A DNA stretch of 64,000 nucleotides from Cryobacterium sp. PH31-O1. Its GTDB lineage: Bacteria; Actinomycetota; Actinomycetes; Actinomycetales; Microbacteriaceae. Below the pieces are notes generated by a model that ran no database searches, was not told where the DNA came from, and worked only from the letters and a program-made list of their open reading frames with translations. Of this stretch, positions 8,767 to 18,280 are shown in pieces. The position numbers were made by a program, and so were the translations under genes. The DNA lies in NCBI RefSeq assembly GCF_030063455.1, contig NZ_JASITB010000004.1:186001-250000 (forward strand). Reading direction: 5' to 3'. The stretch's first letter is position 1. The number at the start of each line of letters is the position of its first letter.

Positions 8767-9463
8767 ACAGTGTGCTGGAGCAGTCAGCACCCTCTTCGAC
8801 TCGGTGTTTCACGATCTCGAGTCGTGGCGAGACGAGATCGCGCTGATCGGGCCGAAGACGCGCTCGGCCGACCTCGACGCTCTCGTTCAGACTCTCGTCG
8901 TACCCTCGCTCACCCGACACAACCCCACCCTGCTCGGCGCCGGTTTCATCGCGGCACCGGAATTCGTGCGCGGTCGCGATGTTCATTTCTCCTGGTGGAT
9001 TGGCCCTCTCGAGTCGAACCCGCTGCTCGGCATCACCACGGTTCCTACGCGCCTCGATCTCGGCGCCCGGATCTACACCGAGTATCTCCGCGACGTGCGC
9101 AAACTGGAGTGGTATTCAATCCCCGAGTCGACCCAGCAGCGCCACGTCACCGGACCCTACGTCGATCACTTGTGCACCTGCGATTACCTCTTTACCGTCA
9201 CGATTCCGGTGCGGGTCGATGAGCAAATGGTCGGAGTCGTAGGGGCGGATATCTCGGTACGACGCCTCGAGACCGCGCTGCTTCCCCTGTTCCTGGGAGC
9301 CGACCGACCACTCGCCCTGGTCAACATTGTTGACCGGGTGGTGATCTCCACGGAGCCGACCGTTCAAGTCGGTCAGCTCGCCCCGCATTCCGGAACCACT
9401 GTGGCTTGCTCTGACCTACCGTTTCGTGTTCTTGTCGCGCCGGCGCTGGCCCCTCGTGTTTAA
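8741..9463 (+). CDS. Soluble Cache-domain (PDC-like) sensor protein
   Basis: A 240-residue protein made of little but a ligand-binding Cache/PDC-type domain. The stretch WYSIPESTQQ, GPYVDHLCTCDYLFTVTIPV and MVGVVGADISV matches the core of such domains in chemoreceptors and sensor kinases. There is no hydrophobic segment long enough for a membrane helix and no signal peptide, so it should be cytoplasmic, which is unusual for Cache. The ATG at 8741 has GAGGGGGG upstream and overlaps the end of the GntR gene. The neighbours suggest that it senses a small organic acid or amine and acts together with GntR or with the ABC-like protein. Confidence 0.7.
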   Translation: MAKHSTTAEQCAGAVSTLFDSVFHDLESWRDEIALIGPKTRSADLDALVQTLVVPSLTRHNPTLLGAGFIAAPEFVRGRDVHFSWWIGPLESNPLLGITTVPTRLDLGARIYTEYLRDVRKLEWYSIPESTQQRHVTGPYVDHLCTCDYLFTVTIPVRVDEQMVGVVGADISVRRLETALLPLFLGADRPLALVNIVDRVVISTEPTVQVGQLAPHSGTTVACSDLPFRVLVAPALAPRV

Positions 9464-9546
9464 TCATCCGTTGCTATATCTTTGAAAAACCAGAGTTTGC
9501 ATTGGCGCCCGTTTTCGGTGTGCCAGACCAGTGAAGGAGAAAGCCT

Positions 9547-10914
9547 ATGAGCAGTTACGCAGTCATCAACCCGGCCACCGGGGAGACAATCAAGACCTAC
9601 GACACGATCCGGGATGCCGAACTCACCACCGCGATTGTCGCCGCCGATGAAGCCCATCGCACCTGGTCGCGCAGTGTCACCGTCGAAGAACGTGCAGCGC
9701 GCGTGCGCCGCGTGGCCGAACTGCACACCGAGCGTCGCCAAGAGCTTGCCGAGATCATCGTGCGCGAAATGGGTAAACCTCTTGAGCAGGCCCTCGGCGA
9801 GGTCGATTTTAGCGCCGACATCTACGCCTACTACGCCGACAATGCGACTGACCTGTTGAAGGACGAAGCCATTTCCCTGCTCGCGGGCGAGGGTTCGGCG
9901 CTCATCCGCCGCAGCTCGCTCGGCGTACTGCTCGGCATCATGCCGTGGAACTTCCCCTACTACCAGGTTGCCCGTTTCGCTGGGCCGAACCTGATTGTTG
10001 GCAACACCATCCTGCTCAAGCACGCCGAGCAGTGCCCCGAATCGGCCGCCGCGATCGCTCAGATCATGCTCGACGCTGGCTTGCCAGTGGGCGCCTACAC
10101 AAACCTCTACGCTTCGCACGAACAAATCTCCACGATCATCGCCGATAAGCGCGTTCAGGGAGTCTCACTGACCGGTTCGGAGCGCGCGGGAGCTGCAATT
10201 GCCGAGATCGCCGGTCGCAACTTGAAGAAAGTCGTGCTGGAGCTCGGCGGCTCAGACCCGTTCATCCTGCTTTCCACCGACGACCTCGACGCAACCGTCG
10301 CCGCCGCCGTCGCCGCCCGAATCGACAACAATGGTCAGGCCTGCAACGCCGCCAAGCGGTTCATCGTCATCGACGAGCTGTACCAGCCGTTCCTCGACAA
10401 GTTCACGGCGGCGATAGCTGCCGTTGAGCTGGGCGACCCTACCCAGGAGGGAACCGACCTCGGCCCGCTCTCGTCTGCGAAGGCCACCGAAACGCTCACC
10501 GATCAGGTTGCGCGCGCTGTGGCTCAGGGCGCAACCCTCGTCACCGGAGGCACATCTGAAGGCAACTTCTACGCCGGAACGGTGCTTGCCGACGTCAAAC
10601 CCGGCTCCGACGCCTTTCACGAGGAGTTCTTTGGCCCCGTCGCCCAGGTATTCAGCGTCGCCGACGAGGCTGCCGCAGTTGCCCTGGCCAACGACACCCC
10701 CTTCGGTCTTGGTTCCTATGTATTCACTACCGACGAGGCACAGGCCCTGCGTGTGGCCGACAGCATTGAGGCGGGCATGGTCTTCATCAACCTCGTCGGT
10801 GCCGACGGCGCAGAGCTGCCCTTTGGCGGCGTCAAACGGTCCGGCTCGGGTCGCGAGCTCGGTCGGTTCGGCTCTGACGAGTTCGTCAACAAAAAGATGA
10901 TCCGCATCGGCTAG
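9547..10914 (+). CDS. gabD: NAD(P)-dependent succinate-semialdehyde dehydrogenase
   Basis: A 455-residue aldehyde dehydrogenase that oxidises succinate semialdehyde to succinate, the last step of GABA and related catabolism. The catalytic set is complete: N135 in IMPWNFPYY, E232 in VLELGGSDP and C266 in NNGQACNAAKRF. The length and GQACNAAKRF motif are closest to the short SSADH group, but a related semialdehyde substrate is possible. A strong ribosome site (GAAGGAGA) precedes the ATG. It lies 83 bases after the Cache gene on the same strand, so it may be the metabolic output of that locus. Confidence 0.88.
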   Translation: MSSYAVINPATGETIKTYDTIRDAELTTAIVAADEAHRTWSRSVTVEERAARVRRVAELHTERRQELAEIIVREMGKPLEQALGEVDFSADIYAYYADNATDLLKDEAISLLAGEGSALIRRSSLGVLLGIMPWNFPYYQVARFAGPNLIVGNTILLKHAEQCPESAAAIAQIMLDAGLPVGAYTNLYASHEQISTIIADKRVQGVSLTGSERAGAAIAEIAGRNLKKVVLELGGSDPFILLSTDDLDATVAAAVAARIDNNGQACNAAKRFIVIDELYQPFLDKFTAAIAAVELGDPTQEGTDLGPLSSAKATETLTDQVARAVAQGATLVTGGTSEGNFYAGTVLADVKPGSDAFHEEFFGPVAQVFSVADEAAAVALANDTPFGLGSYVFTTDEAQALRVADSIEAGMVFINLVGADGAELPFGGVKRSGSGRELGRFGSDEFVNKKMIRIG

Positions 10915-10932
10915 CGTCATGTTTGTCGACCA

Positions 10933-11073
10933 ATGAGCCTGTCGGGTCCCGTCGTCTTCGGGGGCAGCGGGGCGCACTACCCGTTCATCGCCCGACCGGA
11001 CTGCAAATCGCCAGCACCGGAGGTTGAAGCCACCGAACTAGCGGTGCTGCTTCGGGCTCACCCCAATCACTAG
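10933..11073 (+). CDS. Possible 46-residue protein
   Basis: An ATG-started ORF (MSLSGPVVFGGSGAHYPFIA, ending VLLRAHPNH) downstream of gabD and before the rplA terminator. It has gene-like codon use but no visible ribosome site and no family that I recognise. It could be a real small protein, a decayed gene end or chance. Confidence 0.25.
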   Translation: MSLSGPVVFGGSGAHYPFIARPDCKSPAPEVEATELAVLLRAHPNH

Positions 11074-11084
11074 ACTGGGACATT

Positions 11085-11118
11085 AAAAAAGCAGGGCCCG
11101 TCCAAAGACGGGCCCTGC
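11085..11118 (-). terminator. Intrinsic terminator of the rplK-rplA operon
   Basis: Stem GCAGGGCCCGTC (11091-11102) with GACGGGCCCTGC (11107-11118), loop CAAA, followed on the minus strand by a run of U's (A's at 11085-11090). It lies 36 bases after the rplA stop. Confidence 0.9.
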
Positions 11119-11153
11119 TTGCTGTGCTGTTCGTGCAAACGCTCAGCAGATGC

Positions 11154-11843
11154 TTAAATGCTGTTCACATCGAGCTGGATGCCAGGACCGAAGGTAGTCG
11201 AGACGACACCCTTCGTGATGTACCGACCCTTGGAGGAGCTCGGCTTGAGACGGTTGATCTCCTCGAGGGCTGCGGAGATGTTCTCGTTCAGCTGGTCCAC
11301 GGAGAAAGACGCCTTACCAACGACAAAGTGCACGTTGGCGTGCTTGTCGACGCGGAACTCAATCTTTCCGCCCTTGATGTCGGACACAGCCTTGGCCACG
11401 TCGGGCGTCACGGTTCCGGTCTTCGGGTTGGGCATGAGGCCACGCGGGCCGAGCACCTTTCCGAGACGACCAACCTTGCCCATGAGCTCGGGCGTCGAGA
11501 CGGCAGAGTCGAACGAGGTGTAACCAGCGGCCACCTTCTCGATGAGCTCGTCGCCACCAACTTCGTCGGCACCGGCTGCGATAGCGGCTTCGGCGGCAGG
11601 ACCGGTTGCGAAGACGATAACGCGGGCGGTGCGACCGGTTCCGTGCGGGAGGATGACGGTTCCACGAACCATCTGGTCGGCCTTGCGGGGGTCGACTCCG
11701 AGGCGGAGGGCGACCTCAACCGTGGAGTTGAACTTCGCGGAGCCGGTCTCCTTGGCCAGGGCTACGGCCTCGGCCGGGGTGAAGACGTTATCTTCGCCGA
11801 TTTTCGCGGCGGAGGCGCGGTACGCCTTTGACTTGGTTGCCAT
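11154..11843 (-). CDS. rplA: 50S ribosomal protein L1
   Basis: A 229-residue ribosomal protein of the L1 stalk, binding 23S rRNA near the E site and commonly repressing its own operon. The sequence matches L1 throughout: [40 protein letters not shown] and [20 protein letters not shown]. It starts with ATG and an AGGAG-type site, 105 bases downstream of rplK, and ends at an intrinsic terminator. Confidence 0.98.
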   Translation of the reverse strand: MATKSKAYRASAAKIGEDNVFTPAEAVALAKETGSAKFNSTVEVALRLGVDPRKADQMVRGTVILPHGTGRTARVIVFATGPAAEAAIAAGADEVGGDELIEKVAAGYTSFDSAVSTPELMGKVGRLGKVLGPRGLMPNPKTGTVTPDVAKAVSDIKGGKIEFRVDKHANVHFVVGKASFSVDQLNENISAALEEINRLKPSSSKGRYITKGVVSTTFGPGIQLDVNSI

Positions 11844-11948
11844 GTGAATCTCCTGTATGTACTTCAGAGTGTGGTGCGAACCTGGCAGGGCTCTTCCACT
11901 AATTGCTAAGAGTGCTTCGGCGCTTGATGGCGCCGATGCGAGGGGTGG

Positions 11949-12380
11949 TTAGGCCTCGACCGTAACGCCCATGGAACGGGCGGTTCCGGCGATGATCTTT
12001 GCGGCGGCGTCGATGTCGTTGGCGTTGAGGTCAACCATCTTCATTTCGGCGATTTCGCGAACCTGAGCCTGGCTGAGCTTGGCGACCTTCACCGTGTGCG
12101 GGGTTCCGCTGCCCTTGGCAACGCCGGCCGCCTTCTTGATGAGCTCCGCTGCGGGCGGGGTCTTCAGGATGAACGTGAATGTGCGGTCGTCATAGACGGT
12201 GATTTCAACGGGGATGACGTTGCCACGCTGGGCTTCGGTCGCCGCGTTGTAAGCCTTGCAGAACTCCATGATGTTAACGCCGTGCTGGCCCAGTGCCGGC
12301 CCGATGGGCGGTGCGGGGTTGGCTGCGCCGGCCTTGATCTGAAGTTTGATCAGACCTGTAACCTTCTTCTTCGGTGCCAT
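11949..12380 (-). CDS. rplK: 50S ribosomal protein L11
   Basis: A 143-residue ribosomal protein of the GTPase-associated centre, needed for factor binding and for RelA activation on stalled ribosomes. The sequence is typical: [39 protein letters not shown] and the C-terminal RNA-binding half with [13 protein letters not shown]. The ATG is preceded by AAGGACA. It lies second from last in the secE-nusG-rplK-rplA run. Confidence 0.98.
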   Translation of the reverse strand: MAPKKKVTGLIKLQIKAGAANPAPPIGPALGQHGVNIMEFCKAYNAATEAQRGNVIPVEITVYDDRTFTFILKTPPAAELIKKAAGVAKGSGTPHTVKVAKLSQAQVREIAEMKMVDLNANDIDAAAKIIAGTARSMGVTVEA

Positions 12381-12513
12381 TGTTTTGTCCTTCGTATTGA
12401 TGTGCGAGCAGCCTGAGGCCGCTCTCCCGGTGGCCCGGATGGGCCCCGGTGGTTAGGGAAACCAGAGTGGATGACCCTGCGGGCATCCGTCGTGCTGTGG
12501 GCGGTGCGTCTGG

Positions 12514-13485
12514 TTAAAGCTTGGTGACCTGGTCGAAGCTGAGCTCGACCGGGGTTTCGCGCTCGAACAGGGAGACGAGCACGATGAGCTTGCCGCTCTC
12601 CGGCTTGATCTCGCTGATCGAACCGGGCAGACCCGCGAACGAGCCCTCCTTGATCGTGATGGTCTCGCCGATTTCATAGTCGACCTCGGCCGCGATAACG
12701 CGCTGCGCCGACTTTCCGGGAGCTCCGCCGGCCTTGGTCGGTGCCTCGACAATCTCGACGAGGCCCTTGAGCATGCCAAAGGCCTCTTCGAAGCGCAGCG
12801 GAGTGGGGTTGTGAGCGTTGCCGACGAACCCGGTGACACCGGGGGTGTGGCGAACAACCGACCAGCTGTCTTCGTCGAGGTCCATGCGCACGAGCACGTA
12901 GCCCGGAATGCGTACGCGAGTGACCATCTTGCGCTGGCCGTTCTTGATCTCGACAACATCTTCCATGGGAACTTCGCACTGGTAGATGAAGTCTTCCATC
13001 GCCATGGACTGCTTGCGGTTCTCAATGTTCGACTTCACGCGACGCTCGAAACCGGCGTACGAGTGAATGACGTACCACTTGCCCGGCAGAAAGCGCAGCT
13101 CCTTGCGGAACGCTTCGTAGGGGTCGATCTCTTCGTCGGACGTGTCAGCATCCGCTTCACCGGCGGCCTCGGCGGTGACGAGCTCGTCTTCGTCTTCGAC
13201 GGCTTCGACGGACGCGTCGGCTTCTTCTGCCGAATCGATGTCGAGGGCGTCGTCGACGATGGCGTCAGCTTCGGGATCGGAGGACTCAGCGAGAGCGTCG
13301 AGCGCGGCGTCGAGGTTGACCTCAACGTCGCCGTTTTCGTCGATAACATGCAGAGCCACCTGCTCGGCGGCCTCTACGGAATCTTCGTCGGCGGCCAGGG
13401 TACTGCCTTCCTGCGCCTCGTCTTCCTCGGAGGACTGCTCGGCGGCAGTGGCCCAGTCGACATCGTCGTGCTTGGTCTCAGTCAC
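12514..13485 (-). CDS. nusG: Transcription termination/antitermination factor NusG
   Basis: A 323-residue protein. The NGN domain begins about residue 145 with [20 protein letters not shown] and includes [10 protein letters not shown]. The C-terminal KOW domain carries [14 protein letters not shown]. Residues 1-135 form a very acidic arm (repeated Asp/Glu/Ala), as in other actinobacterial NusG. The start is GTG at 13485 (VTETKHDD) with GGGATTGAG upstream; a longer frame to 13566 lacks support and would run almost to secE. NusG couples RNA polymerase with Rho and ribosomes. Confidence 0.96.
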   Translation of the reverse strand: MTETKHDDVDWATAAEQSSEEDEAQEGSTLAADEDSVEAAEQVALHVIDENGDVEVNLDAALDALAESSDPEADAIVDDALDIDSAEEADASVEAVEDEDELVTAEAAGEADADTSDEEIDPYEAFRKELRFLPGKWYVIHSYAGFERRVKSNIENRKQSMAMEDFIYQCEVPMEDVVEIKNGQRKMVTRVRIPGYVLVRMDLDEDSWSVVRHTPGVTGFVGNAHNPTPLRFEEAFGMLKGLVEIVEAPTKAGGAPGKSAQRVIAAEVDYEIGETITIKEGSFAGLPGSISEIKPESGKLIVLVSLFERETPVELSFDQVTKL

Positions 13486-13586
13486 TAAAATCTCAATCCC
13501 TAATTTTTCTACCTGTGCAAGTTGTCTGGGCACGTATTCATGCCGGTGATGCAGGCGTTCCGCCAAGCGGATGCCGGTGGTGCGCT

Positions 13587-13859
13587 CTAGCCCGGCGTTC
13601 CGAACACATAGAGAACTGCGAGGCCGAAGACCCAGTCGAAAGCCGACACGATGCCCATCATGATGATCACAAACACGAGCACGACACCGGTGTAACTCAG
13701 CAGCTCCTTGCGAGTCGGTGTGACGACCTTGCGCAGTTCCGCGAAAACCTGCTTGATGAACAGGTTCAACCGAGCGAAAGGACCGCGATTGGACTCGCGG
13801 GCAATTCGTGCGTTCGCGACGACTTCCTCACTAGGTTCGTCGACAACTTTTCGGGCCAC
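13587..13859 (-). CDS. secE: Preprotein translocase subunit SecE
   Basis: A 90-residue inner-membrane subunit that clamps SecY in the SecYEG channel. The conserved amphipathic segment [20 protein letters not shown] is followed by one membrane helix (about residues 58-83, [20 protein letters not shown]). It lies between tRNA-Trp and nusG, the standard position. Confidence 0.96.
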   Translation of the reverse strand: MARKVVDEPSEEVVANARIARESNRGPFARLNLFIKQVFAELRKVVTPTRKELLSYTGVVLVFVIIMMGIVSAFDWVFGLAVLYVFGTPG

Positions 13860-13899
13860 CTGTTACACCTCTCATGGTCGGCAGACATCTACCGATGTG

Positions 13900-13972
13900 C
13901 AGGGCGGACAGGACTCGAACCTGCAACCTGCGGTTTTGGAGACCGCTGCTCTACCAATTGAGCCACCACCCT
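13900..13972 (-). tRNA. tRNA-Trp (CCA anticodon)
   Basis: Read on the minus strand, the 7-bp acceptor AGGGTGG pairs with CCGCCCT. The anticodon loop is CTCCAAA with anticodon CCA, and the T-arm contains GGTTCGAGTCC. The discriminator base is G and the 3' CCA is not encoded. It lies directly upstream of secE as in most actinobacteria. Confidence 0.95.
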
Positions 13973-14269
13973 ATGGAAGCAAACCCGTCACGCCATTCAC
14001 GCTCTCGCCCAGGTGGCAACACTTGGAAAAAGGCGCAAAAAAGCATGGCAGAATTCAACTACCTTGAACCAGTCTAGGTCACGGACCGGCCACTGTAAAG
14101 CTGAGACGACCTGGTACCGGATGCCCAGCCCGCGTTGCCTCACTTTTTAGTTTGACACAGGATCGTTGGTGGGTTTGGCACAGCATCGTCGACAGGCTGA
14201 CGCGACATCTCCGTCGACTTCTATTTCGGCCACTACCGCGTGCGCGCATCGGGTAGCTAAGCTCGACCT

Positions 14270-15472
14270 GTGGCTCACGAACTCAAGCGAATCTCTACTC
14301 GGATCGGCTCTATTGCTGAGTCGGCGACCCTCAAGGTCGACGGCAAGGCCAAGGCGCTTCAGGCTTCCGGGCGGCCGGTGATCAGCTTCGCGGCTGGGGA
14401 ACCCGATTTTCAGACGCCCGAACACATCGTGGAGGCTGCGCTGGCCGCGGTGCGCGATCCGAAAAACTATCGCTATACCCCTGCGGCCGGTCTGCCAGAA
14501 CTGCGCGAGGCCATCGTCGCCAAGACGCTGCGCGACAGCGGGCTCGCGGTGTCGCCGAGCCAGGTCGTCGTCACCAACGGCGGCAAGCAGGCCGTCTATC
14601 AGGCCTTCGCAACTCTGCTCGATCCCGGCGACGAGGTGATTGTGCCGACCCCGTACTGGACCACCTACCCCGAGGCCATTCGCCTCGCCGGCGGCGTACA
14701 GGTGGATGTCTTCGCCGGCAGCGACCAGGGCTATCTCGTGACCGTCGAGCAGCTTGAGGCCGCACGCACACCCCGCAGCAAGGTGCTTCTGTTCGTCTCA
14801 CCGTCCAACCCCACCGGCGCCGTCTACTCGCCGGAGCAGACCCGGGCCATCGGCCAGTGGGCCGAAGACAACGGGCTGTGGGTCATCTCCGACGAGATCT
14901 ACCAGAACCTCACCTACGACGGCGTCAAGGCCGTCTCGATCGTCGAGGCCGTTCCGGCTCTCGCCGATCGCACCATCCTGGTCAACGGCGTAGCGAAGAC
15001 CTACGCCATGACCGGCTGGCGCCTCGGCTGGATGGTCGGCCCCGCCGACGCCATCAAAGCGGCGGCCAACCTGCAGTCACACCTCTCGTCGAACGTGTCG
15101 AACATCTCCCAGCGTGCCGGAATCGCCGCGCTGAATGGCCCGCAGGATGCTGCCGAGGCCATGCGGGGGGCCTTCGACCGACGACGAAAGATCATCGTCG
15201 GCGAGCTGAACAAGATCCCGGGTGTCGTGACACCCACTCCGCAGGGGGCCTTCTACGTGTATCCCGACGTGACCGGCCTGCTCGGTCGCTCCTGGGACAC
15301 AGTCACACCGACAACCTCGCTCGAGCTGGCGGACTTCATCCTCGATCGGGCCGAAGTCGCCGCAGTTCCCGGCGAGGCGTTCGGTCCGAGCGGGTTCCTG
15401 CGCTTGTCGTATGCACTCGGCGACGAGGCCCTGCTCGAGGGCGTGCAGCGGCTGCAGCGCCTGTTCGCCTAG
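14270..15472 (+). CDS. Pyridoxal-phosphate aminotransferase (aspartate aminotransferase type)
   Basis: A 400-residue fold-type I aminotransferase. PLP-binding features are the lysine in [20 protein letters not shown], the [11 protein letters not shown] segment and the [13 protein letters not shown] aspartate. The C-terminal [16 protein letters not shown] contains the substrate-carboxylate arginine. It most likely transfers amino groups between aspartate or another amino acid and 2-oxoglutarate. The start is GTG at 14270. Divergent from tRNA-Trp; this aminotransferase is often found beside secE in the family. Confidence 0.93.
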   Translation: MAHELKRISTRIGSIAESATLKVDGKAKALQASGRPVISFAAGEPDFQTPEHIVEAALAAVRDPKNYRYTPAAGLPELREAIVAKTLRDSGLAVSPSQVVVTNGGKQAVYQAFATLLDPGDEVIVPTPYWTTYPEAIRLAGGVQVDVFAGSDQGYLVTVEQLEAARTPRSKVLLFVSPSNPTGAVYSPEQTRAIGQWAEDNGLWVISDEIYQNLTYDGVKAVSIVEAVPALADRTILVNGVAKTYAMTGWRLGWMVGPADAIKAAANLQSHLSSNVSNISQRAGIAALNGPQDAAEAMRGAFDRRRKIIVGELNKIPGVVTPTPQGAFYVYPDVTGLLGRSWDTVTPTTSLELADFILDRAEVAAVPGEAFGPSGFLRLSYALGDEALLEGVQRLQRLFA

Positions 15473-15481
15473 CTCGTCCCG

Positions 15482-15543
15482 CCGAGAGTCCCTTTTTTTA
15501 CCGAAAGTCCCCGGCCAATCGGGGACTCTCGGCAAAAAAGGGG
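15482..15543. repeat. Long imperfect palindrome with a duplicated arm
   Basis: CCGAAAGTCCCCG (15501-15513) pairs with CGGGGACTCTCGG (15520-15532) around the loop GCCAAT, and outside this CCC-T-tract pairs with A-tract-GGG. The right arm can instead pair perfectly over 11 bp with CCGAGAGTCCC at 15482-15492, so two mutually exclusive hairpins exist. It follows the aminotransferase stop and probably acts as a terminator, although the T-run is on the 5' side of the main stem. Confidence 0.6.
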
Positions 15544-15626
15544 CACGTCGGCGCCGTTGCGGGCGGATACCCATTTCAGTCGGCCAACCGCTGGTGCGCG
15601 CGGCACCGCGGTAGGATTCCGGTGAC

Positions 15627-16595
15627 ATGACAGTCTTAGACCCCGTCGTGCAGGTGCGTGACCTGCAGAAATCGTATGGCAGCGTCGAAGCGGTGCGCGG
15701 CGTGAGCTTTTCCATCGCGGCCGGCGAGACCTTCGCCCTGCTCGGCCCGAACGGCGCAGGCAAGAGCACGACGATCGAGATTCTCGAGGGCTACCGAGAC
15801 CGCACCGGCGGCGAGGTGAACGTACTCGGAGTCGATCCGCACCACGGTGGCCTGGACTGGAAGGCTCGGCTCGGCATCGTGCTGCAGACCAGCGGCGAGA
15901 GCGGCAATGTCACCGTCACCGAGCAGCTGCGGCACTTCGCCGGGTTCTATCCCAACCCCCGAGACGTCGACGAGGTCATCGACGCGGCCGGCCTGAGGGA
16001 AAAGGCGACGACCCGCATCAGCAAGCTTTCCGGCGGGCAGCGCCGCCGAGTGGATGTCGCGCTCGGCATCATCGGCCGTCCCGAGTTGCTGTTCCTGGAC
16101 GAGCCGACCACCGGCTTCGACCCCGAGGCCCGGCACCAGTTCTGGGACCTCATTCGCGGACTCAAAGCGGAGGGCACGACCATTCTGCTGACCACCCACT
16201 ATCTCGACGAGGCCGCGCAACTCGGCGACCGTGCTGGAATCATCGCCGGCGGCCGCCTCATCGACATCGGTTCGATCGACGAAATCGGTGGAGCGGATGC
16301 CCGCGTCCCGCTCGTGCGCTGGCGTGACAGCGGTGGGCTGCTGCGCGAAAAGCGCACGAGCCAACCCGCACGGGTCGTCGCCGACCTCCTCGCGAGAGGC
16401 GACGGTGGGGAACCGGAGGACCTCGAGGTGATCCGGCCGAGCCTGGAAGACGTCTACCTGTCGCTCGTGCGCGGCCACGAGGCCGAGGCGGCGGCATCCG
16501 GTGCCGGCAACACGGTCAGACCGAGTCGTCGCCGCCATGGCGACGGCGGGGCGCCTGCCTCCCCGGTCGGGAGTGATAAGGACGTACGAGCATGA
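15627..16595 (+). CDS. ABC transporter ATP-binding protein (ABC-2 exporter)
   Basis: A 322-residue nucleotide-binding subunit. Walker A is LLGPNGAGKSTT near residue 39, signature KLSGGQRRRVDVALG, Walker B LLFLDEPTTGFDP and H-switch LLTTHYLDEA. The C-terminal extension after about residue 225 is typical of drug and lipid exporters. It overlaps the permease gene by 4 bases (ATGA), so the two are translationally coupled. The substrate is unknown. Confidence 0.94.
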   Translation: MTVLDPVVQVRDLQKSYGSVEAVRGVSFSIAAGETFALLGPNGAGKSTTIEILEGYRDRTGGEVNVLGVDPHHGGLDWKARLGIVLQTSGESGNVTVTEQLRHFAGFYPNPRDVDEVIDAAGLREKATTRISKLSGGQRRRVDVALGIIGRPELLFLDEPTTGFDPEARHQFWDLIRGLKAEGTTILLTTHYLDEAAQLGDRAGIIAGGRLIDIGSIDEIGGADARVPLVRWRDSGGLLREKRTSQPARVVADLLARGDGGEPEDLEVIRPSLEDVYLSLVRGHEAEAAASGAGNTVRPSRRRHGDGGAPASPVGSDKDVRA

Positions 16596-17446
16596 GCGCC
16601 ACCCAGACGCGTACCCGCGCGCACAAGAAGGCGCCGGGCACACTCCTGCTCGGGCTGTCGCGCATCGGCTATGAAACCCGGCTGTACTTTCGCTCGCCAG
16701 ACACGCTGTTCTTCACATTTTTCTTTCCGTTCATCATGCTCGGCATCTTCACCGCAGCGTTCAGCACTTCAGGCAATATCGGTGCGAATCCCGACGGCAC
16801 CGGAGGAGTGAGCGTTGGCGCTTACTATCTGCCCGGCATGCTCGCCGCCGGCATGCTGCTTTCTGGCGTGCAGAACCTCGCCGTCGACATCGCCGGAGAG
16901 AAGAGTGACGGCACCCTCAAACGTCTCGGCGGCACCCCGCTGTCGCCGTTGAGCTACTTTCTCGGCAAGATCGGGCAGGTGTTCGTGACCGCAATTCTGC
17001 AGGCTGGCCTGCTGCTGCTCGTGGCCCGGTTCGTGCTTGACATCACCCTGCCGAGTGAGCCCGAGAAGTGGGCGACGTTCGCCTGGGTGTTCGTGTTCGG
17101 CGTGATCACCAGCGCGTTCCTCGGAATCGCGCTCGCATCCGTTCCGCGATCGGGCAAGAGCGCAACGGCCGTCGTGATTCCGGTGGTGCTCGTTCTGCAG
17201 TTCATCTCCGGTGTCTACCTGCAGTTCACGGCGCTGCCTGAATGGATGCAGAACTTGGCGAGCGTCTTTCCGCTCAAGTGGATGGCGCAGGGCATGAGGT
17301 CGGTCTTTCTGCCCGAGGGCTTCGCGGCCGCCGAGCAGAACGGATCGTGGGACCTGGCCTGGGTCGCCGGCGCCCTCGGGGTGTGGCTCGTGGTCGGATT
17401 GGTGCTCAGCCGGGTGACGTTTCGATGGATTCGCCGCGATGCCTGA
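16592..17446 (+). CDS. ABC-2 type permease
   Basis: A 284-residue membrane protein with about six hydrophobic segments, beginning near LFFTFFFPFIMLGIFTAAF. The conserved ABC-2 region includes YLPGMLAAGMLLSGVQNLA and a cytoplasmic stretch EKSDGTLKRLGGTPLSPL, which couples to the ATPase. It pairs with the upstream ATP-binding gene as an exporter, probably for a drug, lipid or peptide. Confidence 0.93.
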   Translation: MSATQTRTRAHKKAPGTLLLGLSRIGYETRLYFRSPDTLFFTFFFPFIMLGIFTAAFSTSGNIGANPDGTGGVSVGAYYLPGMLAAGMLLSGVQNLAVDIAGEKSDGTLKRLGGTPLSPLSYFLGKIGQVFVTAILQAGLLLLVARFVLDITLPSEPEKWATFAWVFVFGVITSAFLGIALASVPRSGKSATAVVIPVVLVLQFISGVYLQFTALPEWMQNLASVFPLKWMAQGMRSVFLPEGFAAAEQNGSWDLAWVAGALGVWLVVGLVLSRVTFRWIRRDA

Positions 17447-17560
17447 GCCAGCATTGACGCAGGCTTCGGCCCAGACCAGGAACCCAGCGCAGGGATGCCT
17501 TTCGTTTTCAAACGGCACCGAAAGGTGCGATCCCTCAAGCGCCTTGATCAGGGGCGAGGT

Positions 17561-18280
17561 CTAGAGCAGTTTACGTTCGAGCGCCCAGGCGGTCAGCTCG
17601 TGCCGCGACGACAGCTGCAGCTTGCGCAGCACGGCCGACACGTGGGTTTCGACGGTCTTGGCGGCGATGAACAGGGTGCTCGCGACCTCCTTGTAGCTGT
17701 AGCCGCGAGCAATGAGCCGCATCACCTCGGTTTCGCGAGCGGACAGTCTGTCGAGCTCTTCGGTCGTCTCGGCCGTCTCGCCGGCGACGGCGCCGAAAGC
17801 GTCGAGGACGAACCCGGCCAGGCGCGGCGAGAACACGGCGTCGCCGTCGGCGACTCGGCGGGCGGCGTCGGACACCTCAGCCCCGGAGGCACTCTTGGTG
17901 ATATAGCCGCGGGCGCCCGCCCGAATGACGCTCACCACGTCGTCGGCGGCGTCGGAGACGCTGAGCGCCAAGAACAGCGTGTGCGGTGCTCGCGGCCCCG
18001 CCTCGCGAATGACCTCCGCACCGCCCCCGCCGTGCCCGCCGGGCAGGTGCACGTCGAGCAACACGACGCGCGGTTGCAGGTCGATCACCGAAAGGACGGC
18101 AGCGTCGACCGTGGCGGCCTCACCGAGCACGATGATGTCGGCCTCGAGTTCGGCGCGCAGCCCGGAGCGAAAGATGGAGTGGTCGTCGACGATCAGCACG
18201 CGCAGACCAGCGGATGCCGCGGACGGCGCGATGGCAGCACGGGCACTGTCGCCCTGGCCAATCGGTTCGGGAGTGGTCAT
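17561..18280 (-). CDS. NarL/LuxR-family response regulator
   Basis: A 239-residue DNA-binding response regulator. The receiver domain begins LRVLIVDDHSIFRSGL, and the phospho-acceptor aspartate is in PRVVLLDVHLPGG. A C-terminal LuxR helix-turn-helix reads LSARETEVMRLIARGYSYKE and FIAAKTVETHVSAVLRKLQL. It overlaps the upstream sensor kinase gene by 4 bases (ATGA). The kinase carries a PspC domain, so the pair probably reports envelope stress and may act on the divergent PspC/LiaF-like gene. Confidence 0.95.
   Translation of the reverse strand: MTTPEPIGQGDSARAAIAPSAASAGLRVLIVDDHSIFRSGLRAELEADIIVLGEAATVDAAVLSVIDLQPRVVLLDVHLPGGHGGGGAEVIREAGPRAPHTLFLALSVSDAADDVVSVIRAGARGYITKSASGAEVSDAARRVADGDAVFSPRLAGFVLDAFGAVAGETAETTEELDRLSARETEVMRLIARGYSYKEVASTLFIAAKTVETHVSAVLRKLQLSSRHELTAWALERKLL

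Noticed and set aside
14153-14269. TTGACA as -35 of the aminotransferase promoter
   Set aside because: No acceptable -10 follows at 15-19 bases, so the match is probably accidental.
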